A stretch of 64,000 nt of DNA, taken from positions 209,532 through 273,531 of the forward strand of contig CBDFFM010000004.1 of NCBI GenBank assembly GCA_965246785.1, read 5' to 3'. The notes under the pieces are model-generated. The model made no database searches, had not been told where the DNA came from, and was given only the letters and a program-made list of their open reading frames with translations. How positions within the stretch are numbered: the stretch's first letter is position 1; each line of letters begins with the position of its first letter. The stretch comes from UBA1952 sp965246785 (GTDB taxonomy: Bacteria; Bacteroidota; Bacteroidia; Chitinophagales; Chitinophagaceae). Both the position numbers and the translations under genes were made by a program. Below, piece after piece: positions 31,957-41,156 of this stretch.

Positions 31957-32442
31957 GTGTTACAAGATTATAACCATCCGGCTGATGAGCCGCTGATACG
32001 CCGACTTGCGGCGGACAAAGCATGGGCTACCGTATTCGAAGCATTGGCGCAGCCGCTGCATGAGGCGCTATATAATGAAGGTAGCTTTGAATTGTTAGAA
32101 AGGCTCCACCCGGCAGAACGGCTTATACTGAGCCTGGATTATGTGCAGATGCAAGTGGGGCAGGGCGGGTTTATTCAACTTATTCAGAACGGATACGTTT
32201 CGTTGCTGATTACGGTTATTGAAACGGCCCAGAATTTAGGCGTAGCGGTTGAATTATGCCGCACGCTGGATGACGCACTCAAAGTGTATGTGCTAAATAA
32301 TGAAAGCCTGAGCCGGGAAACCAGCCCGCAGGAGTTTGCCAGGCTATATGGAGAGTTCCAGGAGTTTGAAGCATTGGACGACGCGTTCAACAATCACATA
32401 ATGAATGCACTGCGGGACATTGTACGTTTTGTATTAAACTAA
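31957..32442 (+). CDS. DUF4375 (DMP19-like) family protein
   Basis: 161 residues with a GTG start. All-helical. The segment YNEGSFELLERLHPAERLIL, followed by QVGQGGFIQLIQNGY, matches the DUF4375 consensus around a conserved GQGGF-type turn. Such proteins are often linked to toxin-immunity or DNA-mimic proteins, but no partner is next to this one. Function unknown. Confidence 0.65.
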   Translation: MLQDYNHPADEPLIRRLAADKAWATVFEALAQPLHEALYNEGSFELLERLHPAERLILSLDYVQMQVGQGGFIQLIQNGYVSLLITVIETAQNLGVAVELCRTLDDALKVYVLNNESLSRETSPQEFARLYGEFQEFEALDDAFNNHIMNALRDIVRFVLN

Positions 32443-32537
32443 ATGCAGCAGAGGAAAAATTTGCTTACAGGCTTGTTTTTATAAAGTTTGCCCCTTTTCT
32501 TTGCGCCCGAACAAAAAAAATCACACATCTGACAACC

Positions 32538-33020
32538 ATGAAGAAACTTCTCCTCGGCGCGGTAGCGCTCACGATGCTGGCAACTGCCTGCAAAAAAAGC
32601 GATGATGGCGGCTCATCCTCCAATGCAATCGTTGTAGGTGGTACAAGCTATGGCACCTCCGTCACGGGGGCGGTGAACGTAACTGGCAACAGAGTAACCG
32701 CAACTGGTGTTAACGGTTCGACCGGAGCTTCCATCATTATGAAATTCCCAGGCAGCGCTGTAGCGGCTGGCACTTATACTGTTGTTGCGGATTCAAGCTC
32801 TACGCTCGCTACCGGCAAGATGTCCTTTTCCGGCGCTACAGTGAATGGCACTTCCGGCACTGCATATACTTCTACGGGTGCTGGCACTGTAACAGCAACG
32901 GTCAGTGTGAATAATGGAAAGGTAACGGTTGATATGCCAAGCGCTCCTGCAAATACTACAGCAGTATCTGGTGGTGCAACTGGTAGCACAAATGTCAGCG
33001 CTAACGTTACGCAGCAATAA
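32538..33020 (+). CDS. Ala/Thr/Gly-rich lipoprotein
   Basis: 160 residues. Lipoprotein signal with lipobox LATAC (Cys19) after MKKLLLGAVALTM. The mature part is low-complexity beta-rich (TGAVNVTGNRVTATGVNGST, then AGTYTVVADSSSTLATGK), resembling small Bacteroidota outer-surface beta-sandwich proteins. No family recognised. Monocistronic with a terminator right after it. Confidence 0.65.
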   Translation: MKKLLLGAVALTMLATACKKSDDGGSSSNAIVVGGTSYGTSVTGAVNVTGNRVTATGVNGSTGASIIMKFPGSAVAAGTYTVVADSSSTLATGKMSFSGATVNGTSGTAYTSTGAGTVTATVSVNNGKVTVDMPSAPANTTAVSGGATGSTNVSANVTQQ

Positions 33021-33041
33021 GTCAACAAATGTAAAGAGTCA

Positions 33042-33061
33042 GGCGAGCCATTTGGCTCGCC
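33042..33061. terminator. Bidirectional intrinsic terminator
   Basis: GGCGAGCC/GGCTCGCC stem with an ATTT loop, followed by a T6 tract on the plus strand. It lies between the convergent lipoprotein and glycosyltransferase genes. Confidence 0.85.
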
Positions 33062-33065
33062 TTTT

Positions 33066-34832
33066 TTATTTTAAATGATAAAGTACATATTGATCAGCAC
33101 TGTCAACAGCATTCAACTTAGCTGAAGGAAGCGGAAGTAGTTCAGGAATGGTTTTATCAATTATGAAAAATGACTGGGAACTATTATAGCAATGATTAAC
33201 GTTATAGCCTTTTTTCTTCAATAGGTATCGCGGAAAAAAGCTCTCATCTGATGTCCAAACGCTAGCGCTCATTGGAAGGTGGCTAATTAGCTTTACCTGA
33301 TCATTGTATCGCCCTACAGTATCGTAAAAATATAAGCCACCATTTACTGCTGATTTCATGTAAACGATGAAATGCAATGCAAAAACCGCGCAAAATATTA
33401 TCATCATACTCATGGACGCTAAATGGAGTTTATTGTTCCTGAATAAATTTGTTGCGGTAGAATAAATGCTGATTAATAGAATTGCTAGGCTAATGCTACA
33501 GTGGGCGATCATATTCCTCATGAATGGATAATGACGAAATTTTAATTGCAATAAGAAAAATGTTATCCATAAGCAAATTCCAATCAGGACATATATCCTC
33601 GCTCTCCCGCTTTTGATAACAGGAAGCAGAATAATAGGCATAATGAACAGTATTGGATATACTATCTTATGGCCATCTACATCCGATGCAAAACAGTAGC
33701 GGATGGTTGCATTCAAGCCGCTAATAAAGTTTGACCAGAAATCCGGCCAGGAGCTATGAGCTACCGCGACATACTGATTTTCTGTTAGCGATGAAAGACC
33801 GGAGTAAGAGAGTATGGGAAGATAGAAAAGAAAAACAGATATTATTACTAAAATTTGAGCTGCAATCAGATTTTTGTCAACACGTTTTTTGTAAATAAAT
33901 ACGCCAAATATGATCAGCAATATTGCTGCATACCAGAATAAAAAAGTAGGCATAACAGCAAAACCGCCGAAACAGGCAACTGCTTGGATTACTAAACCAT
34001 ACGTATACTTATACTCAAAATAATATTCTAATAGAATAAGCGAACTCCAGGCACAAAGTAAATAAATAGAATATCCACGAGCTTGAAATGAAAATCCCCA
34101 AACTGGAAACTGCAACATTAAAATTGCACAAAATAGTGCCGCAAATCCTCTGTTATTCAACTTATTGCGTAGCCAGAAGTAAAGCAACACTATAAGCCCG
34201 CAGAAAGCTAAGCCTGAAATTATACGACCCGTTATTATATAATTATCTACCCAACTAAATAACGAATTATTTATGATATTAAATAATACATGATTATTTG
34301 GCAGCATATAGTATGTAAGTGAGAGAAAGGGGCCTTCACCTGCGCAATTGGTGGCGGAGAAAACTTCATCATACCCTGGCACTGATGTAAAGAATCCCCA
34401 TAGCCATAATCCTGAACTAAACAGTAACAGTCCTGCCAGCCATATGCAGTCACTTATATGTATCCTTATAGCAATTAAATGTGAAGAAACATTCTTTCTG
34501 CTTAGCCGGGTGGCGCTCCAAAGGGCAAGTAATACTCCAAATAGGATACCGATTAAACAATAATAATTGCCGATTCTTTTAGTCTTCGCTGTAAAAAAGT
34601 CTTTCTGCCAACCAGAATATTTATAAAAACAACCATGGGCGTTCATGTACTGCTGTACATGATAATTGTATGGATGAGAAATATAGTAGATACTAAAAGC
34701 AATAGAACAAATCCCGAAAATACATGGCATTATCACCCACCATTTAGAGCAGGGTAGGCGGAAACTCTGTGGGGATACCATTAGGTTCCGAAAGTACATA
34801 TCGTCAATTAGCGGACAAAATAACGAGCACAT
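33066..34832 (-). CDS. GT39-like integral membrane glycosyltransferase
   Basis: 588 residues from the ATG at 34832; starts at 34799 or 34781 are also possible. About 11-12 helices. The first large loop has PGYDEVFS with the Asp-Glu pair typical of the ArnT/PMT type (lipid-linked sugar donor, GT-C fold), then MLPNNHVLFNIINNSLFSW. Target unknown. The gene is visibly AT-richer than its neighbours, which suggests transfer. It diverges from the ABC-F gene with 88 bases between starts. Confidence 0.7.
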   Translation of the reverse strand: MCSLFCPLIDDMYFRNLMVSPQSFRLPCSKWWVIMPCIFGICSIAFSIYYISHPYNYHVQQYMNAHGCFYKYSGWQKDFFTAKTKRIGNYYCLIGILFGVLLALWSATRLSRKNVSSHLIAIRIHISDCIWLAGLLLFSSGLWLWGFFTSVPGYDEVFSATNCAGEGPFLSLTYYMLPNNHVLFNIINNSLFSWVDNYIITGRIISGLAFCGLIVLLYFWLRNKLNNRGFAALFCAILMLQFPVWGFSFQARGYSIYLLCAWSSLILLEYYFEYKYTYGLVIQAVACFGGFAVMPTFLFWYAAILLIIFGVFIYKKRVDKNLIAAQILVIISVFLFYLPILSYSGLSSLTENQYVAVAHSSWPDFWSNFISGLNATIRYCFASDVDGHKIVYPILFIMPIILLPVIKSGRARIYVLIGICLWITFFLLQLKFRHYPFMRNMIAHCSISLAILLISIYSTATNLFRNNKLHLASMSMMIIFCAVFALHFIVYMKSAVNGGLYFYDTVGRYNDQVKLISHLPMSASVWTSDESFFPRYLLKKKGYNVNHCYNSSQSFFIIDKTIPELLPLPSAKLNAVDSADQYVLYHLK

Positions 34833-34838
34833 TCATCG

Positions 34839-34846
34839 TATCTTTG
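34839..34846 (+). promoter_or_regulatory. TAnnTTTG promoter element of ABC-F gene
   Basis: TATCTTTG on the plus strand, 74 bases upstream of the ABC-F start, leaves a leader of roughly 65 bases. Leaders of ABC-F genes often hold attenuators; none is obvious here, but AAGGAGGG (about 34896) is a strong Shine-Dalgarno-like sequence upstream of the start. Confidence 0.5.
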
Positions 34847-34920
34847 CGGCCCTTTTACCCACATTTTTTTCATCAGACCTTTTTTCTTTTCTTTAAGGAG
34901 GGTAATTAATTTTATTAAAT

Positions 34921-36552
34921 ATGCTTTCAGTACAGAATTTGAGTTTACGCTATGGCAAGCGCATATTATTTGAAGATGTAAACCTAAGATTTACAGAAGG
35001 AAATTGTTATGGTATTATAGGAGCCAATGGGGCAGGGAAGTCCACTTTTCTGAAAATCCTTTCCGGTGATATTGAGCCTACTACCGGCAGGGTGGATATT
35101 TCCAAAGGACAGCGTATGAGCGTGCTAAAGCAGCATAACGTGGAGTTTGATGAAATTCCTGCCTTGGAGACGGTTATACGTGGTAATGATGTGCTTTTCA
35201 AGATTATGCAGGAGAAGGATGCTGTATATGCAAAGGAAGATTTTTCGGAGGCGGACGGCATTAAGGCTGGTGAGCTTGAGGGACAGTTTGCGGAAATGGA
35301 TGGTTGGAACGCCGAGAGCGATGCAGCAACACTGCTGAGCAATCTTGGTATTAAAGAAGATCTGCATAGCCGTCCACTAAAAGAACTGGATGGTAATCAA
35401 AAGGTTCGGGTATTGCTCGCCCAAGCCTTGTTCGGGAATCCGGACATTCTGTTGTTGGATGAGCCTACAAATGACCTTGACCTGGAAACCATTTCCTGGC
35501 TGGAGGATTTTCTGGCTGACTATGAGAAGATTGTGCTTGTCGTATCGCATGACCGCCACTTCCTAGATACAGTATGTACGCACATTGCAGATATAGACTT
35601 CGGCAAAATTTCTATATTCACCGGTAATTATACCTTTTGGTATGAAACAAGTCAACTTTTGCTAAAGCAACGCTCGGACCAGAATAAGAAGTCTGAAGAT
35701 AAAATCGCTGAGCTAAAGGAATTTATCGCCCGGTTTTCTGCTAATGCATCTAAAAGCAAGCAGGCTACCAGCCGGAAGAAGGCGCTTGATAAGATTAAGC
35801 TGGACGATATGAGGCCCAGCAATCGGAAATACCCGGCCATTCTTTTTAATAACCAAGTGCGTGAGGCTGGAGACCAGATTCTAGAAGTCAAAGACCTGAG
35901 TAAATCTCTTAATGGCGAAGCGCTCTTCCGGAGTATTTCGTTTGACGTGAGAAGGGGACAAAAGATTGCCATATTATCTGACAACTCGTTGGCTACTACA
36001 GCCTTTTATCAGATTCTTTCGGGAGAGGACGCGTCACACGAGGGTATTTACAAGTGGGGGGTGACTATCACACCAACTTACCTGCCAAACGATAACCATG
36101 AATATTTTGATGGCAAGAATCTGAACCTTATCGATTGGCTGCGCCAATATTCAGAGGAAAAGGATGAAACGTTTATCCGCGGCTTTCTGGGCCGTATGTT
36201 GTTTTCTGGCGATGAAACCCTGAAGCAATGCAGCGTATTAAGCGGCGGTGAGAAGGTACGCTGCATGCTGAGCCGTATGATGATGCTAAAAGGGAATGTG
36301 CTCATGATGGACGAGCCGACCAATCACCTTGACCTTGAAAGCATTACAGCCCTGAATAACGGCTTGAAAGATTTTCGCGGTACAATCATTTTCACAACCC
36401 GCGACCATGAGCTTGCCCAAACGGTAGCTGACCGCATTTTGGAAATAACCCCCAATGGTGTAATAGATCGCGTGATGAGTTTTGACGAATACCGGACTGA
36501 TGAGCGTGTAAAGACTTTGAAGGGAGATGCTTATGGCTTAGCAGCGGTATAA
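34921..36552 (+). CDS. ABC-F family ATPase (YbiT/EttA type)
   Basis: 543 residues with two ABC domains and a helical linker. Domain 1: Walker A GANGAGKST, Walker B ILLLDEPTNDLDLET. Linker about 240-290 (KKSEDKIAELKEFIARFSAN). Domain 2: degenerate Walker A (ILSDNSLATTAF instead of GxxGxGKS), intact LSGGEKVRCML and MMDEPTNHLDLES. ABC-F proteins bind the ribosomal E site and adjust stalled translation. Loss of the second P-loop is notable (known for some YbiT-like members). Confidence 0.88.
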   Translation: MLSVQNLSLRYGKRILFEDVNLRFTEGNCYGIIGANGAGKSTFLKILSGDIEPTTGRVDISKGQRMSVLKQHNVEFDEIPALETVIRGNDVLFKIMQEKDAVYAKEDFSEADGIKAGELEGQFAEMDGWNAESDAATLLSNLGIKEDLHSRPLKELDGNQKVRVLLAQALFGNPDILLLDEPTNDLDLETISWLEDFLADYEKIVLVVSHDRHFLDTVCTHIADIDFGKISIFTGNYTFWYETSQLLLKQRSDQNKKSEDKIAELKEFIARFSANASKSKQATSRKKALDKIKLDDMRPSNRKYPAILFNNQVREAGDQILEVKDLSKSLNGEALFRSISFDVRRGQKIAILSDNSLATTAFYQILSGEDASHEGIYKWGVTITPTYLPNDNHEYFDGKNLNLIDWLRQYSEEKDETFIRGFLGRMLFSGDETLKQCSVLSGGEKVRCMLSRMMMLKGNVLMMDEPTNHLDLESITALNNGLKDFRGTIIFTTRDHELAQTVADRILEITPNGVIDRVMSFDEYRTDERVKTLKGDAYGLAAV

Positions 36553-36573
36553 GCTGTCTGACTGAATGATTTT

Positions 36574-36596
36574 GAGCGCCTATAGAACAGGCGCTC
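36574..36596 (+). terminator. Intrinsic terminator after ABC-F gene
   Basis: GAGCGCC/GGCGCTC stem with a 9-base loop, followed by TTATTTT. It ends the ABC-F transcript. Confidence 0.75.
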
Positions 36597-36687
36597 TTAT
36601 TTTACATGATTCCGTTAGTTGACATAATGTAAATTATGGAGCAAACACGCTCTTTGCTACAACTTCCACCTATGGACTTCAATCTTC

Positions 36688-36993
36688 TCACTTCGGCAGA
36701 TTAATAACATGCGACACCCAGCGGTGTCGGCACCCATCGCCACCGCACTGCTCCCATACTGAATAGCCCAGTTGCTGCGACATGCCGTCAATCTCAGCAC
36801 GGGTGTAAAGCCGGTGCGATTCCATTAGCTCAATACAAAACGTCCGTGATGGATGCTCCTGTGTATTACGCTCATATTCAGGCACGTCTCTTTTCCATTC
36901 GTAAGAATATCGGATTGCAAAATCCTGTTGCCGGCCTTCCTTTTCAGCAATCTCCTCCTTGAATTGTTTCTCCAATGGCTCGTACATAATCAA
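36688..36993 (-). CDS. Small protein resembling the end of phage head-morphogenesis proteins
   Basis: 101 residues. The C-terminal half has NTQEHPSRTFCIELM, RAEIDGMSQQLGYSVWEQCG and a final CRHRWVSHVI motif. Cys-Arg-His-x-Trp ends resemble the C-terminal part of Mu gpF-like head-assembly proteins. It is far too short for one and stands alone among host genes, so it may be a remnant or a domesticated domain. Assignment is low. Confidence 0.45.
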   Translation of the reverse strand: MIMYEPLEKQFKEEIAEKEGRQQDFAIRYSYEWKRDVPEYERNTQEHPSRTFCIELMESHRLYTRAEIDGMSQQLGYSVWEQCGGDGCRHRWVSHVINLPK

Positions 36994-37098
36994 CGGATTT
37001 GCCTCAAACTTAATTCATCGTATCAGAAAATAAAAGCTGCAGATGTCAACTACCGCGCACTGTGGAAAAGTTCGATACATCTACGGCCGACGCGAAAT

Positions 37099-37106
37099 TA
37101 CATTTG
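37099..37106 (+). promoter_or_regulatory. Promoter element just before MFS start (leaderless candidate)
   Basis: TACATTTG fits TAnnTTTG and ends 6 bases before the ATG at 37113, so transcription may begin at or next to the start codon. Confidence 0.45.
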
Positions 37107-37112
37107 CGCCCC

Positions 37113-38372
37113 ATGCAGCCTTTAGACTCAAAGAAAGCCTTGACTTTTATTTTCTTCACCATACTGATAGATATTATCGGCTGGGGCATTATTATACCAG
37201 TCATGCCCAAGCTGTTGGTGACTCTGGGCCATGCTGATGTGAGTCATGCTGCTAAAATCGGCGGTTGGCTGAATGTAACCTATGCGATTATGCAGTTTCT
37301 CTGCGCCCCATTGCTTGGCGCTATGTCGGACAAATGGGGTCGCCGGCCGGTATTGCTCTTCTCACTTGCCGGCTTCTGCGCCGATTATATTTTCCTTGCA
37401 AACGCGCCTACGATAGCATGGTTGTTCGTTGGCCGGTTCATTGCCGGCATTACCGGCGCATCATTCTCAGCGGCTTCCGCTTATATTGCCGATGTTACGC
37501 CGCCGGAAAAGCGCGCACAAAGCTTCGGGCTTATTGGTGCCGCGTTCGGGCTCGGCTTTATTATAGGCCCGGCGCTTGGCGGCCTTGTAGCCGACTTCGG
37601 CACGCGCGCGCCTTTCTGGCTGGCCGCGGGTCTCTGCGGAGCAAATTTCCTGTATGGCTACTTTTTCATTCCAGAAAGCCTGAAACCGGAAAACCGCCGC
37701 TCTATTAGCTGGAAGCGCGCCAATCCTGCCGGCTCTTTGCTGCAGCTTCGCAAATATCCTGTTGTAAGCGGACTTGTGGTGAGCCTTACGCTCATATACA
37801 TTGGCGCTCACGCCGTTCAAAGCAACTGGAATTTCTATACAGCCTTCCGCTTCGGTTGGTCTGAAAAGACGATTGGCATTTCTCTGGCAGTCGTAGGATT
37901 GCTTATCGGGAGCGTTCAGGGCGGACTGATACGCTTTATTAATCCCTGGCTAGGGCCAAAGAAGTCGGTGTATTATGGGATGGCGCTCTATACTTTGGGA
38001 ATGGCGCTCTTTTCCATTGCCAATCAAGGCTGGATGATGTTCGCCTTTCTTGTTCCTTACTGCCTCGGCGGTATTGCCGGCCCCGCGCTGCAGGGCATTA
38101 TATCCAGTCAGGTGCCGCCCAATGCGCAAGGTGAGCTGCAAGGCGCACTGACCAGCCTCATGAGTGCCACAAGTATCGTCGGCCCCCTGCTGATGAACAA
38201 TCTGTTCTACTTCTTTACGCATGCAGGCGCACCACTATATTTTCCGGGAGCACCTTTTGCAATGGGCGCAATTCTATTCTTCTTCGCGCTGCTGTTTGCA
38301 GCTTATACGCTCAAAAGAAGATACACAGCACCGGAAAGCCCAACACCGACCGGTATAGTATCTGAAGTGTAA
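37113..38372 (+). CDS. MFS transporter, TetA/TCR-like drug exporter
   Basis: 419 residues from the Met at 37113 (MQPLDSKKALTFIFFTILID); an upstream ATG at 37062 lies before the promoter element. 12 helices. Motif A GAMSDKWGRRPVLL between helices 2 and 3, ITGASFSAASAYIADVTPPE, motif C-like GPALGGLVADFG. Proton antiport of a drug or metabolite; substrate unknown. No tetR-type gene adjoins. Confidence 0.85.
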   Translation: MQPLDSKKALTFIFFTILIDIIGWGIIIPVMPKLLVTLGHADVSHAAKIGGWLNVTYAIMQFLCAPLLGAMSDKWGRRPVLLFSLAGFCADYIFLANAPTIAWLFVGRFIAGITGASFSAASAYIADVTPPEKRAQSFGLIGAAFGLGFIIGPALGGLVADFGTRAPFWLAAGLCGANFLYGYFFIPESLKPENRRSISWKRANPAGSLLQLRKYPVVSGLVVSLTLIYIGAHAVQSNWNFYTAFRFGWSEKTIGISLAVVGLLIGSVQGGLIRFINPWLGPKKSVYYGMALYTLGMALFSIANQGWMMFAFLVPYCLGGIAGPALQGIISSQVPPNAQGELQGALTSLMSATSIVGPLLMNNLFYFFTHAGAPLYFPGAPFAMGAILFFFALLFAAYTLKRRYTAPESPTPTGIVSEV

Positions 38373-38451
38373 GCAGAAGCTGCCTGATCGAAAAAGCGCT
38401 TAATCGTTTTGTAACCCATTCAGCGCGATTCCGTTGGAATAAGAAATGTAA

Positions 38452-39732
38452 TTACTTCCGGCCTTTGCCAGCGCCGCTCCCCCGCCCGCCTTTTGAATTT
38501 TGACCATTGTTGCTCTTCCCGCCACTGGATCCGCCTGAGCGGCCTCTGCCACCCCCACCTCCTGCGCCGCGCGAAAAGGAACGCTCCGGCTTCCACTCCG
38601 GGGAGACGCCAAGGTCTTGCGGAAGGTCAACCACCTCGACTTTGCGCCCTAAAAGCCGTTCAATGGATACGAGCTTCCGCTGATCAGCTTCATTGACGAA
38701 GGTGATGGCAGTGCCGGTGCGCTCCGCACGGGCGGTGCGGCCTATGCGGTGCACATAATCTTCCGGGTCAGGCGGCACATCGTAGTTAAGCACTAGCTCA
38801 ATCCCTTCTACGTCAATACCCCGTGAGAGCACGTCCGTACCTACGAGCACATTCACGCGCTTAGCTTTGAAGGCCTGCATAAGTACTTCGCGGGCATCCT
38901 GTTCCAGATCAGAGTGAAAGGCTTTGGCTTCAATGCCTACACGGCGCAGCTCGCCTTCCAGCTTCTTCACCTTATCCTTTGTAGAGGAAAAAATGATTAC
39001 GCTTTTATAATCGCCTTCTTTCAATATGCGTCCGGCCAGCTTCAGCTTTTGCTCGTCAAAGGCGTGATATACCAATTGTCGAATGCCAGCGGCAGGTTGC
39101 GAAATGGCGATATTGATTTCGGTCGGGTTGCGCAGGATTTGCTTTGTCAGCGTCCGAATTTTGGGGGGCATAGTTGCAGAGAAGCACAACGTCTGCCGTT
39201 CTTTAGGAAGCGCGCTGATAATTTGTATCAGGTCTTCATAAAAGCCCATATCCAGCATCCGGTCAGCTTCGTCCAGCACCAATGTATGCAGATGGCTGAA
39301 GTCCATGCCGCCCATCTGCATTTGCGCCATAAGCCGGCCAGGCGTAGCTATAATAATGTCGGCTCCGCTCTTAAGCGCAGTCTTCTGCTGATTCCAGTTT
39401 TGGCCGCCCCCGCCGCCGTAAACCGCAAGCGATGAGACATCTACATAATAGCTCATCGCCTCAATCTGCTGATCTATCTGCATAGCAAGCTCGCGTGTAG
39501 GCACGAGGATGAGCGTATTGACGCCGCCACTCGGCGTCTGCAGCACTTTATCCAGAATGGGCAGCACAAAGGCAGCGGTCTTTCCGGTACCGGTTTGGGC
39601 GCAGGCAATCATATCGTGACCGGCAAGGATGGCAGGGATGGCTTGCTGCTGTATGGGCGTCGGGCTTTTGTAGCCCATAGCATCTATGCTGTCCAGCACG
39701 CCGTAATCCAAATCAAAATCTTCAAATGTCAA
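38452..39732 (-). CDS. DEAD-box RNA helicase, RhlE-like
   Basis: 426 residues. Q motif (SPTPIQQQAIP), motif I AQTGTGKT, DEAD in LDEADRMLDMGF, SAT, and motif VI HRIGRTARAERTG. Gly/Arg/Ser-rich tail from about 380 (GAGGGGGRGRSGGSSGGK) typical of RNA-binding RhlE-type proteins in Bacteroidota. ATP-dependent RNA duplex unwinding in rRNA maturation or decay; RNA target not known from sequence. Confidence 0.9.
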   Translation of the reverse strand: MTFEDFDLDYGVLDSIDAMGYKSPTPIQQQAIPAILAGHDMIACAQTGTGKTAAFVLPILDKVLQTPSGGVNTLILVPTRELAMQIDQQIEAMSYYVDVSSLAVYGGGGGQNWNQQKTALKSGADIIIATPGRLMAQMQMGGMDFSHLHTLVLDEADRMLDMGFYEDLIQIISALPKERQTLCFSATMPPKIRTLTKQILRNPTEINIAISQPAAGIRQLVYHAFDEQKLKLAGRILKEGDYKSVIIFSSTKDKVKKLEGELRRVGIEAKAFHSDLEQDAREVLMQAFKAKRVNVLVGTDVLSRGIDVEGIELVLNYDVPPDPEDYVHRIGRTARAERTGTAITFVNEADQRKLVSIERLLGRKVEVVDLPQDLGVSPEWKPERSFSRGAGGGGGRGRSGGSSGGKSNNGQNSKGGRGSGAGKGRK

Positions 39733-39756
39733 GTTAGTCTCTTGTTTTTAAGTAAA

Positions 39757-39793
39757 GACGCGATGCGTAGCGGCCTGCGCTTCACATCGCGTC
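39757..39793. repeat. Palindrome GACGCGATG/CATCGCGTC
   Basis: Nine-bp arms (39757-39765 and 39785-39793) around a 19-base loop between the TPR gene end and the DEAD helicase start. It resembles common dispersed intergenic palindromes. It may also act as the TPR gene terminator, but there is no T-run next to it. Confidence 0.5.
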
Positions 39794-39813
39794 CAGTAAG
39801 TTAGTAATAGAGC

Positions 39814-41064
39814 TTAGTGCAGCGCATCAAGCTTCTTTTTCAGCTCTTCTGTTTTAGCCTTATTGTTTTTGCGGGAATAGATTTCACGCAAGCCGTTCAT
39901 GGTCTTCTGATAAGTCACTTTCTCGTCTGTGGTCAACTTTGGATTGCTATCCAGCGTAGCATAGGCGGCTTCAAAAGGCTGTAAAGCCTTTTCAAACCAT
40001 GCATCGCGCTCATTAAGGTAAGTGTCGTATTGCTTTTGCTCCGCAGGGCTCATGCCCTTGATGTCGTTCATCCTCTTATTCAGGTCGGCAGCGGCATCAT
40101 AATACAATACGCCAAGATTATAATTGTAATCTGCGTTGCTGGTGTTAATAGCAACAGCCCTTTTATATGCGGCTTCGCCTTTCGCAAAGATGTCATTGAA
40201 ATTAGCAGGGCGCGGCAAATCCTTCCCGCTGGCATCCTTAGGGAAGGCAGCGCTTTGATAAGCATTCGCAAGGTTGAATTGAATATCAGCATTGTTGGGA
40301 TCCTTCTGAGCAGCTTCTTCCAGCTTTCCCAATAATGCATCCTGCTTTCCAGACCTTATGTAATAGTTCAGCTCAAGATCCCTAAACGTCTTATTACTAG
40401 GGAATAAACCGCGAGCCTCAGTTATCGCAGCAAGAGCAGCAGCGTCGTTTTTCTGGTCTTGATTGATTTGTATGATGGCTTGGTACACATTAGAATCCTT
40501 TGCCGATTTCAACTCATTAAAGAGTGTAAGTGCCTCCGTATTCTTCTTTGCGTTCAGAGCGCTGTAGGCCGCATTAGATTTTGCGCTGGTGACAAGGTCT
40601 GAGAAGTTTTTATCGCTTCCGAAACGTGCTTTACCGGCTGTATTATATATCGTTGGAACCTTCATGAACTGCTCATAGGCGCCTGACCAATCCTGTTTAC
40701 TATACGCCGCCACGCCGCCGTTGAAGGCGAGCAGTGCGTTGGAATAAAGACCATTGTTGATTTCAGGGCCGAAGTCCGGCTTCAAGCTAAGGGCCTTCAT
40801 CAATGAGGTATAGCTCTCGCCTGCTGCTTCCGGAGCATGTGCGTTCGTATCAATAGCTTTTTGCAGATAGGCCATGCCACGCAGAAACCATGCATCAGCA
40901 TTGTTCTTCGTGTCTTCATTTGCTACTGCTTCATTGGCAACGGGAATGGCCTTCTTATAGTTATTGTCAGACAGATAGTCGCGCGCGTCGCGAATTTTGC
41001 TTTTTTGCGCGAAGGTGGAGAGGCTGCCGCTGAGCAGCGTCAGCAGAACGATGGTTTTTTTCAT
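39814..41064 (-). CDS. Secreted TPR-repeat protein
   Basis: 416 residues with a signal peptide (MKKTIVLLTLLSGSLSTFAQ). TPR-like helical pairs throughout (about 25-60, 150-300, 330-410), for example YKRAVAINTSNADYNYNLGV, and a basic C-terminus. Likely a periplasmic or outer-membrane-associated scaffold. Specific partner unknown. Confidence 0.75.
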   Translation of the reverse strand: MKKTIVLLTLLSGSLSTFAQKSKIRDARDYLSDNNYKKAIPVANEAVANEDTKNNADAWFLRGMAYLQKAIDTNAHAPEAAGESYTSLMKALSLKPDFGPEINNGLYSNALLAFNGGVAAYSKQDWSGAYEQFMKVPTIYNTAGKARFGSDKNFSDLVTSAKSNAAYSALNAKKNTEALTLFNELKSAKDSNVYQAIIQINQDQKNDAAALAAITEARGLFPSNKTFRDLELNYYIRSGKQDALLGKLEEAAQKDPNNADIQFNLANAYQSAAFPKDASGKDLPRPANFNDIFAKGEAAYKRAVAINTSNADYNYNLGVLYYDAAADLNKRMNDIKGMSPAEQKQYDTYLNERDAWFEKALQPFEAAYATLDSNPKLTTDEKVTYQKTMNGLREIYSRKNNKAKTEELKKKLDALH

Positions 41065-41102
41065 GTGCTGATTGGTGATGGATTAATGTTGTTATTGGCA
41101 AA

Positions 41103-41133
41103 AAAGCATCTTTACCAAAGAAACAGATGCTTT
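41103..41133. terminator. Intrinsic terminator after gyrA
   Basis: AAAGCATCT/AGATGCTTT stem with a 13-base loop and an A run at 41098-41105 that gives a T-tract on the minus strand. Ends gyrA transcription. Confidence 0.65.
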
Positions 41134-41156
41134 CTTATCAGAATTTCTCAAACAAT

